Shown here: piece after piece, positions 56,139-64,000 of the stretch
Layout: every line of letters starts with the position of its first letter
How positions within the stretch are numbered: the stretch's first letter is position 1
Source: Holtermannia corniformis
Lineage: Eukaryota; Basidiomycota; Tremellomycetes; Holtermanniales
Reading direction: 5' to 3'
Length of the DNA stretch: 64,000 nt
NCBI GenBank assembly: GCA_001599935.1
Contig: BCIJ01000017.1
Location: 133,847 to 197,846 of the forward strand
The notes under the pieces: generated by a model
The model's input: the letters and a program-made list of their open reading frames with translations, nothing else
The model's database searches: none
What the model was told of the DNA's origin: nothing
Translations under genes and position numbers: made by a program

Positions 56139-58949
56139 CTACAGCTTGGGGATCTAAGCCAAACATCAGTACAGCTTCACGCGTGCGCGCCCATTCACTC
56201 ACCCGCAGAGTCTTCGAGACCATGAGCGCGCCCCAAACGGCAAACACAAAGCTCGCAACGTGGACCTCTCCGAGCTCGCCGACCTTGCCCGTGCCCCAGA
56301 GGTGCACACGGCCACCGAGCGGCTCACCGTGCTCACCGAGCAAGAAATGACCGTTCTTGACGGCCCAGGCCATGGCGCTCGTGAGGAACAGCGACGAGGG
56401 GACGGGCAGGCCTTCAAAGTAGTTGATCTTGCCGCTGGCGTCGGCGGGGATGAGGGCGACGGTGGCGTTGAAGCGGGCCAGGCGAGCGAGACCGCACGAT
56501 GCGAAGAGCAAGAGTGAGAGGATGTCGAGCGGGGTGCGGAGGCCGAGGGTGTAGGCCAGAGTGGCGGGCGCGACCGCGAAGGAGATCTGTAGGTTGGGTG
56601 TCAGCACATATCGTTTGCTAGAGCAATGCAGCAAGGGGTCTGCAGCCTTGCCAACTGCATGACACTGTGCTACGGGGCTTGATTGAAAGACCATCGAAAG
56701 CGCGACCACGCCAGCATCTCGCGATCTCTTCTCACATCCCCAATTGGCTGATGCCAGATCACAGCACGCTTGCGCTTACTCGGGCATTCGCAAAATCTCT
56801 CAGCCGCTCATCGTAGGTTCAGGCGCTAAATGCAGTTCCCCAGAGCCCTCCTCAAGGTCGCGGGAAGGACTTGACGAAAGACCCCAAAGTCCGCACGCGT
56901 GTCTTAGAGAAGCTCCTTTCCTCGGGTTCTCACACAACGTGATGGAGCCAACGACATGATCAGTGCAGAAGTCATCGCGACTTGCATACGTACGCCGTTG
57001 AGCTCCAAGAATCGTGCAACGCGGCCGATCAAAGGTCGCTCTAGGGTGCATGACAGTGACGATGCGCGGGTGGACCCAAACTTCACAGCTTCATACAGCT
57101 ATGTTGCTACGACACTGCGCGCATGCAACCTAGTATGATCCAGTGGTACGCAAAATGGTGCGCACGTCAGTCGTCTCTACCTGACAGCTGACGAGCTGTA
57201 GGAACGGGGCCGATAAGGCTGAGGCTTGACAAGCCCACGCGCTTGACGGGCCAGTTTGATCAGGCCAAACGCAATGTGAGTCGCGCAGCGTGATCAAAGC
57301 GGTACACAGTGAGTGTCTGTACAGCTCGGCAAACCAACGCGACAAGTCGGCTCCAAGGATCTCGACGGCGCGGCTCACCGAGCTGAGAACGCCGAAGCAC
57401 ATCTAACAGAGTCAAATGCCCCGTCCCGCACGAGACACTGCGTGAAAAGCTGCGACCGGACGCATGACCAGACCAAGCAACCTGCACGTCGGTTGGTCTA
57501 GTTGCGGTCCCTTTGTCTATTCAGCTTAGGAGCTCCAGTCACACGCGTGACGGGTCGAGTATGACAAGGTTACCTCATACGGATCATGGGCCATAGGTCT
57601 CACCTCCCTGCCGTCTGATGGACTCGGTCGGCCTGCGTTGTGCAAGCGACTACTGACCAGGTAAAGATGTGGATCCGAAGCTCGACAGCCTCTCGTGCGA
57701 CCAGCAGAGCGATCCACAAATGAGCGGCTTTTCCGCACGGAGCAGCCAAGACCAGGGCAGCTGGCTGATCTCGCGGGAAAGTACAGCGCCAAGACGTGCA
57801 CCCTGCCTTAGCATCCCCATGACGCGCTTGCGTTGGCTTACAATAAACAGCAACACGACTTGCTAGCTGTAGCCGTACGCCGTAGCGCGCGTAATGTCAA
57901 TACAGGGCGTAGGACGGACTGACGTTGTACAGCGTGAGAATGCCGCTCCCGTGCGCACGGCGACAGGCGATGCTGTGGCCACATACGCAGCAATTGCTGA
58001 TCGCCTTGACGCACCGCCTGTGCCGATCCGGCGCAGGGTGCGAGCATGGCGCACCGAGCGAGGCAAAGCCACGACGAACACGTTCGGACACAAAAAGCTG
58101 CAGTGGAGCTTGGATTGCCCTTGCGCCATCTTGGCATATCGCCTACGAAACTTTGACCCAGCAGCTCAACGAGCGAGCTGGTGGTACAATGATTTCGTGG
58201 CGAAGTCTCGTCAAGCCAATCGTGAGGACTAGCCAACGCGCTTAGGACGCAAAGACACGCGGAACGAGGGGCTCATTCAGCTGGTGTTCGAAAGTCCCAG
58301 AGCGTACTTTACGCTCGAGTCTCCAATCGCAGCTGATTTTGTCCGTCGCGGCCGCATGATCCATCCCGCCATCGACCTCTAGCGCTATCGTTCCGTCCAA
58401 ACCGATCCACTTTATCTCATCCTGCCAACACGATCCAACCAATCAACGCAGACTCACCAGATCCGCAAGGCTGTCCATCTCCTGGCCGAGCATACTGCCT
58501 CCACCCATCCACCTCGCCACTTTCCCATCGAGCGCATCAAACCCAAAGCCAAGGATCGGGAACAGGTGGGCGAGATACAACGCCGTGTAGGCTTGTGTAC
58601 TCGGTGGTCCGGGTAGGTTGGCGGACAGTAACGTGTACTTGAGCGAATAGAGGATGGACGAGAAGCCGCAAACGCCGTTCATGATGGTGATGAGGTCTGC
58701 GAGGCGAAAGTTGCTATTGTGCAGCGTCAGCGAGGGGCTCGTGCAGCTGCTAGTGGGACCGAAGGGCAGTGTACCGCTATTGGCACAGTGCCCACTCGAC
58801 ATGAATAGCAGTAGCGTGATCTACGCACCGGACGAGTGAAAAGTGCCCATCGTCATTCTTGTACTGCTGCAACAGCTTCTTCTTCTCTTCCTGCGCCGTC
58901 AGGCCCTTGGAGGACGGTGCGGTCGGTTGAGTCGGTCTGCGCTGGGACA
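56139..58949 (-). CDS. CHO1: CDP-diacylglycerol-serine O-phosphatidyltransferase (PS synthase)
   Basis: ER-membrane enzyme making phosphatidylserine. Exon 1 (58949 to about 58829) encodes a basic hydrophilic N-terminus (MSQRRPTQPTAPSSKGLTAQ) to HFSLVR. Exon 2 reads NFRLADLITIMNGVCGFSSI, then the CDP-alcohol phosphotransferase signature FDALDGKVARWMGGGSMLGQEMDSLADL (D-G-x2-A-R-x8-G-x3-D-x3-D; the Gln/Glu pair is as in PS synthases). After a 1,871 nt intron (58457-56587) exon 3 continues ISFAVAPATLAYTLGLRTPLDIL, CGLARLARFN and YFEGLPVPSSLF. The final intron ends in GGCTTAG and gives IPKL-TAG, as in other PS synthases. Normal introns here are about 50 nt. Confidence 0.92.
56587..58457 (-). other. 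giant 1,871 nt intron of PS synthase
   Basis: Donor GTGAGT at 58457 and acceptor CTACAG at 56592-56587, with a CTGAC branch site 15-20 nt before the acceptor. The flanking exons join in phase at a conserved motif (SLADL/ISFAVAP), so no coding exon is missing. It is more than 30 times the typical intron in this window. Confidence 0.85.
57135..57501 (+). CDS. possible nested small gene, CsbD-like remnant
   Basis: Opposite strand inside the PS synthase intron. Two introns with local signals (about 57167-57202 with two CTGAC sites, and GTGAGT at 57276 to CAG at 57325) join three exons into about 95 residues: MIQWYAKWCARTG, then LDKPTRLTGQFDQAKRN, then VGSKDLDGAAHRAENAEAHL and a basic tail. The TGQFDQAK and GSKDL...AAHRAE...AEAH order recalls fungal CsbD-like stress proteins, but the central Lys/Glu/Thr/Val motif is not intact. 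It may be a diverged copy, a pseudogene or chance. Confidence 0.3.
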
Positions 58950-59891
58950 TGTCTGCTGATCTGGCGTTTGAGTTGCACAGTGTCAAGTCGAGATCGAGGG
59001 GAACAAGGGGGAAGAGAACGAGAGCGAGCGAACAGAGGGCAGCGGAGCGTCAAACGTCACAGGCGCATTACGTAATCAGTCGAGATGTTGCAGAGTTGTG
59101 TCCGGGGGATGGAGGCAGCGGCATTAGCAGCGATCAGTAGATACCAGCGGTCATTCGAGTCTGAGGTGGCGAGGTAGCCAGGGACGGCTGCAACGTAGTA
59201 GTGGCCTCGCGCACATGCCAAAATACCCGAGAGCTGCAGCAGCGCGCACCACTAACGGAACGCCGAGAGGCGAGCAGTGAAGCGTACAGAGAGCCGCGGT
59301 GGACCTATTAGACTTTGCTGTACCTATCAGGCTTTGCTGTACCGGCCCCGGCGGGAGAGACGGGTGAGAGGATGTAGACATAAACACCGGTACTGGATAG
59401 ACGATCCAGTGCCACATTCAGCACGTGGCTGGACAACTTGACTGTGTCAAAGTTAGGAAGAGTCACCGAGGAGCATACGGCGCAGCGAGTGACTTCTGTC
59501 TGGATGATACAGCGGGCGAAGGAGCCAAGCTGGCTGTGTCCTTGCAAGCCCCAGATTCCATATCTGAATCAGAAGCTTCTTCGCAGATCTGACCCGCCCG
59601 CATTAGACCAATCCTGCGTCGGTCAGGAGTTCCATCTTGGAGTGTAAGTCAAAGCATAGTGCCTCCACGGGTTGGTACGTCTGGCTCGCTTGCACCATGA
59701 CCTTCTTGTCCTTGTCGCAACCAACCGTTGGCGCAAAATGCCACATTGGCTGCTTGGGGTTGACGCGTGGCAAACTTGTCAACAAGTCAACATCTACTCT
59801 TGCTCGACCGCATCAACCAACCCGACCGAACGCGCAATCCATCATAGCAGCACCACAAGCAGAGAGCACACCTCGCACGATACACGGCAGG
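58950..59891. other. intergenic between PS synthase and ASE1
   Basis: About 940 bp. It contains a tandem repeat of CTTTGCTGTACC (about 59315-59342, two copies 18 bp apart). No supported gene; the short frames here are not protein-like. It must hold both divergent promoters. Confidence 0.45.
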
Positions 59892-62599
59892 ATGGCCGAC
59901 CCAACAGCATCCACCTCATCCCACCCTTACCTCACAGAGCCACAAACGTCGCACCTGATCTCACTTCACAATCTGCTCTCACTCCCACCGACGTCCCTGC
60001 AGGCAGATCATCAGCGGATAGAACTGGCGATCCGCGCCGCCGTCGACGCAGTGATCCGAGAACGAGAGGACGAGGTGCAAGAGTGGCGGGACCGAATCAG
60101 GGATGGGATTAGAGACATTACCGGCGTCGAGAGGGCCGTGGGCGTCGGTAGGGGCGAGGGAAGGAGATTTGAGATCAGAGATAACGAGGTCAGCTTGTAG
60201 ACGGGGGCAGCTCAGAGGTGGTGGGCATTGTCGCTTGCGGTGCTAAACGGCGAATGCACCACTCCGAGCTGCCCATTACGCCCCGTACACGCCGAGCTGA
60301 CACCATGGCAGCCGCTCCCGGAACAGCTCGAACAACTCTCGAAACATGGAGAGCACATCATGCAGCAATATACATCCCGACTCGCCCATCTCCAAAGTGC
60401 GTCTTGCAGCCAGATGCACCGTCTCGCTCACTGACCCTGTCAGCACTACACTCGCGCCTGACAGATCTATCGACCCTACTAGGCGAAGGCTACACTGCGC
60501 CGGCTCTGTTACCGATCCAGAGCACACGCGTCTCACTGCAGCAATCCAACGGCGAATACAAAGAGTGGATCGACGTCTGCGAGAGCACGGTCGAGACCTT
60601 TGAGCGGCTCGTACAGGTTGCCCAGCTCGAAAAGGTCCGTCGCGCCAGCCAGCCAAGCACAGTAGTTGATACCAACGCCGACCGCAGAACCAGCGCATGA
60701 TCCAACTCTGCGACCTGCTCACCAACCTTCACTGGCAGCATTCCGAGCTCGCGCTCCCGCCACTGCACCATCTCGGCACGCAACCACACCTGCTCCCGCC
60801 GAAAACGCAAGAGGAGACACCGGGCGCGTACGCAGGGTACGAGCGTGCGTTCTGGCGCTTCCACGAGCGCATCCCGCAAGAATGGGATCTGAACCCGTTG
60901 GACGAAGCGCACGAGGCTGAAGCGGCACAGCGCGAGGACTGGAAAGTCAACGCGCTGGAGGAGGATGGCGTCCAGCCGAGTTTAGGGTTCTTGCAGTGGG
61001 CTTCGGCCGTTGATGAGTTGGTGCGTGCTCTCGTGCTCTGTCTGTCTCTCGACGTGGAGCTAGCGCTGACACTGCCAGTGGCAACAAGAACGCCTCGCTC
61101 GCGAAGCGCGCATCCAACAACTCTACGACCTGATTGCGCCGCTGTGGAGTCGGCTCGGGATCGAGCAAGAAGAGCAAGAGGCCTTTATCGACTTGCATCG
61201 CGGGAGTGGCGAGGCCGTGATCCGAGCGGTGAGTGGGGAGCGCAAGCGCAAGCAGTCGAGTCGTCGAGATGAGCGATGGGAATCTTCAGCTGATCAGCTC
61301 GATCAATCTTGTCATCTCGACGACTGACGATGCCAAAACCACCGAGCTGACACCAGATAGTATGAGAGCGAATACACGCGTCTGCTCGAAGTGCGGAAAT
61401 CCAGCTTGTCGGCGTTTGTGCTCGGCGCGCGGAGGGAGATTGAGCAGCTGGCCGATCAGTTGATGATGGGCGATGATGAGCGCGCAGAATTCGCTGGGTT
61501 TATCGATGGTGAGTGCTGAGGGAGGTAGCGCTGCACGTTGTAGCAGACGAATCGTCTGTAGACGATCTGGACCCGCTACCGTCAATCCTCACGAATGACT
61601 CGCTAACGCCCCCAGACGAGTTCACTGAAGACCTCTTGCACGCGCACGAGCAAGAGGTCGAACGGCTCAAAGACGAGATCCAGAGTAAAGAAGCGTTACT
61701 GCCCAAAGTGCGCGAGTGGATGTCGCTCCGGTTAGACGAGGCCGAGCTTGAGCGGAGCGCGCACGACCCGAACCGGTTCTCGAAAAGGGGCGGCGCGATG
61801 CTCAAGGAGGAGAAGATGAGGAAACGGGTCGCGGTTTTGAAACCCAAGGTGCGTAGGCTGGAGAAGAGGAGGAGCGAGGACTGATGAAGTGGTGTGATAG
61901 GTCGAGGCCGAGCTGCTGGTTGGATTGCCGGGCTGGGAGGAATCGATAGGTCGGCCGTTTATGGTCCAGGGTCAGCGCGTGGTGGATTTGATTATGCGCG
62001 CTGTGGAGGAGAAGGAGGCGGCCAAGGAAGCCAAGAAGGCGGGTGTGAGTTGCTCAACCGGTGTCGGACTGTACACCACTAATATCATCACGCAGCGAAA
62101 GAACGCGACCGGACCTACACCTGGTCCCAGCCGGCCACCACCATCCGCGCCGTCTACCGCCGCACGCAAACGGGCCGCCCCAGGTCCAACGCCTATGAAC
62201 GCGGCACAGTCAAAACGGACCCGACTGTTACATACCGGCGCTTCGTCCGTGGCATCCACTTGCACCTCTATTCCCCGATCCGTCAGTGCGACCCACCCAC
62301 CCCCAAGTTGTCGACTACCGCGGCCAAACCAAGCTCTGGCATCTACCACCATGCGCTCGTTCTCTGGTCTGCCATCGACCTCTGTGTTTTCAAACGGCAA
62401 CGGGCCCCGAATCCCCTCAATGAACGGGTGGAACCCGAAACCGACTGGGCTGGGAAAAGATGGGGTCCGGAAACCGCGCAGAGACTCGTTCAAGCCGCGT
62501 CCGTCGATCGTGCCCGTTGGAACGTTTGCGCAGGGGTTTGAAGAGCGCCAGGGGCACGGCCACGGATGGGAGTTGCCGGAGGAGGAGGATGTGTTTTGA
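59892..62599 (+). CDS. ASE1: microtubule-bundling protein Ase1/MAP65/PRC1
   Basis: Cross-links antiparallel microtubules in the spindle midzone. About 740 residues after splicing of eight or so introns. The N-terminal dimerisation part is coiled coil (REREDEVQEWRDRIRDGIRDI, LPEQLEQLSKHGEHIMQQYTSRLAHL, YKEWIDVCESTVETFERL). The conserved spectrin-like microtubule-binding region follows: LWSRLGIEQEEQEAFIDLHRGSGEAVIRAYESEYTRLLEVRKSSL, EFTEDLLHAHEQEVERLKDEI, RFSKRGGAMLKEEKMRKRVAVLKPKVEAEL and GRPFMVQGQRVVDLI, which matches the MAP65 core order. The C-terminal tail is Ser/Pro/Arg-rich and disordered, with KRAAPGPTP and RKPRRDSFKPRPS basic patches, ending EEEDVF. The start MADPTASTSSH follows the long intergenic gap. 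Confidence 0.9.
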
Positions 62600-62692
62600 T
62601 CTGGTCCTGCTCGACGTGTATCATTAGGTTGTCGCATGCATAGCTTGGCCGTGGGCTACAGATAGATACATATGCAAGAGTGCGGGCTCGGG

Positions 62693-63286
62693 TTAGGCTT
62701 TGTCGTCTTTGGCGGCGCCCAGACTGCTAAAGAGCTCCATTGCGTTCTGATACGTCAGCACCAAGCTCTAGAGCGAGCGAGTCGTGGGCTTACCTGCGGG
62801 GTGATATCGACCCCAGCGTCCTTCAACTCCTTCATGACCTGCGTCCATCAGCCTCTACTCGTGACCTCAACCACAGACTGACCCTCAACGCCGCGTTCTT
62901 CAGTTCCGGATCCAGACCCAGTTTGATCAACTGCATAGTACTAGGCTTCTGCGTCATGTCGATCCCTATTGCACCTCCCATCAGCCCCGCCACCAATACA
63001 TACCGAAGCAAGCCTACCGACCCTTTTTCTGCATCAAACCCGCAATGTCCCTCAATGCATCTTTAGCGCCCTCATGCTTTGCGACTTTTTCAAACGCGTG
63101 CCGAGCGGCCTCGGGGACCTCGTTGGGCGCGGGACCGGGTTGGCCTGAAGGAAACGGCGAGGAGAAGGGGGACGCTTGAGCGACGTAGCTTGTGTGCAGG
63201 GAGTGGCTGTGGATGTATGGAGGGAGCGCGATGGCGGTCCGGGTTGAGCGGACAAGGGTGTGGATGGGATGGAGTAGCCTTGACAT
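62693..63286 (-). CDS. small mitochondrial protein of unknown function
   Basis: About 140 residues from four exons. The N-terminus MSRLLHPIHTLVRSTRTAIALPPYIHSHSLHTSYVA is Arg/Ser/His-rich without acids, a mitochondrial presequence. Then EAARHAFEKVAKHEGAKDALRDIAGLMQKKG, GIDMTQKPSTMQLIKLGLDPELKNAALRVMKELKDAGVDITPQ and NAMELFSSLGAAKDDKA-TAA, all amphipathic helices. Introns of about 45-55 nt with CTGAT/CTGAC branches. I believe similar proteins occur in other basidiomycetes but cannot name a family. The frame is open 35 codons upstream; the internal ATG gives the cleaner targeting sequence. Confidence 0.75.
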
Positions 63287-63940
63287 TTGGATGGTCGTGG
63301 TGTGGACTTGTGAGAGGTCGATCCGGACCCGAAGCGGCGATCGTCGGCCATGATGCCAAGTCGCAAAGCCGCGTCGTGTGCTCTCCCACAACAGCCCGTG
63401 TGCTGGCCTCGATCCAGGCTATGGGTATGGCAAGCCTGAGCTCTATGTTGAAAGCTCTACCTGGGACGAGATCCGACGAGCGTTGGTGGGGCTTGATCAC
63501 GCGTAACGGGTCGTCTCGTCTGCAGTCGGTGCTTCTTCTTTTCAGCAACCCAGACTACATCCTCGCTTCAGCTGAGCATGAAGACTGCTCATCCGCGCCG
63601 TCAATCGTAGCCAGTTTGTACAGTGTTGCTGCAACCCAAACATGAACCATACATGGCATCCCTTGCAGCTTCGTTTTGGATGGCCAACATGGCATCATCT
63701 CAAGTCGTGGGCGGGCTTTCAGGAACCCGCATCGCAGATCGCTGACATTGACGCGGCTGTGGATTGTAGCAAGATGCCAGTACGACTGCTGCGGATCGTT
63801 CACGTGAAGTGTCTGTGCTGACAATGATTGATGCTTGGGCGAAAACAACCACTCCACTGATACTCTACCCCATCTTTCGCTGTGAACAGAACATCTACAG
63901 TTTAACAAATAGCCTCTTCTCGGTCTAGAGACTATCCGCA
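63287..63940. other. intergenic at the right end
   Basis: About 650 bp between divergent genes; no additional gene or repeat visible. Confidence 0.45.
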
Positions 63941-64000
63941 ATGACTGACATGGAGGCTGAGCGTGTAAGCCGTTGATCCCCCTTGATCACCACTGACGGG
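63941..64000 (+). CDS. probable first exon of a gene cut by the window end
   Basis: ATG at 63941 opens MTDMEAER, immediately followed by a GTAAGC donor at 63965 and, 30 nt later, a CTGAC branch-like motif as the window ends. The pattern matches short first exons seen in other genes here. Product unknown. Confidence 0.45.

Noticed and set aside
57838..58236. Minus- and plus-strand ORFs of over 100 codons in the giant intron
   Set aside because: Composition is random-like, no motifs or consistent splice chain; not supported as genes.

Overview
This is a gene-dense window from a fungal nuclear genome, almost certainly a basidiomycete. Nearly every gene is cut by many introns of about 45-60 nt with GT(A/G)AGT-like donors, a CTGAC/CTAAC branch site close to the acceptor, and a YAG acceptor. 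Coding DNA is moderately GC-rich and intergenic gaps are mostly 20-500 bp. Gene content (HOG1, a Zap1-like factor, a GPI-anchored chitin deacetylase, an SSU1-type sulfite pump, a Uds1 coiled-coil protein) fits Basidiomycota. The compactness and short introns would suit a small-genome Pucciniomycotina such as a Mixia relative, but that placement is inference. Gene models were built by hand: I joined exons so that conserved protein motifs continue in phase.

Left part (1-13,140): a partial gene of unknown function, then three signalling genes on the minus strand: the HOG1 stress MAP kinase, a heterotrimeric G-protein gamma subunit and calmodulin. An F-box protein and a long Uds1-domain coiled-coil protein follow on the plus strand, then a GPI-anchored chitin deacetylase on the minus strand. 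An apparently intact Tc1-type DNA transposon (13,171-14,461, flanked by TA) lies about 30 bp from the start codon of the deacetylase.

Middle part (14,884-41,606): glutamate 5-kinase, a class II histone deacetylase with an Arb2 tail, an unknown single-pass membrane protein, a full-size ABCC transporter, an endosulfine (Igo1), an SSU1/TDT transporter, a Zap1-like zinc-finger factor with Cys- and His-rich regions, a 70-residue ORF, eIF2A and PRPP synthetase (divergent, with a perfect CRE palindrome between them), and an intron-containing tRNA-Ser(CGA).

Right part (41,839-64,000): two tandem genes I cannot assign, then an Mgr3-like mitochondrial TPR protein converging on IPI1 with an 18 bp gap. 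COX10, a small basic nuclear-type protein, a poorly resolved stretch, a 71-residue ORF, a CCHC zinc-knuckle/SR protein, COA1 and phosphatidylserine synthase follow. The synthase carries a 1.87 kb intron, extraordinary for this locus. Then come ASE1/MAP65, a small mitochondrial protein and, at the window edge, the first exon of another gene.

The genes are ordinary housekeeping and signalling genes with no obvious cluster logic. The strongest oddities are structural: micro-exons of 7, 11 and 12 nt, two GC-AG introns in conserved genes, a stop codon alone in its own exon, the giant intron, and the fresh-looking transposon beside a cell-wall gene. I found no CRISPR array, rRNA or convincing undescribed biological system.
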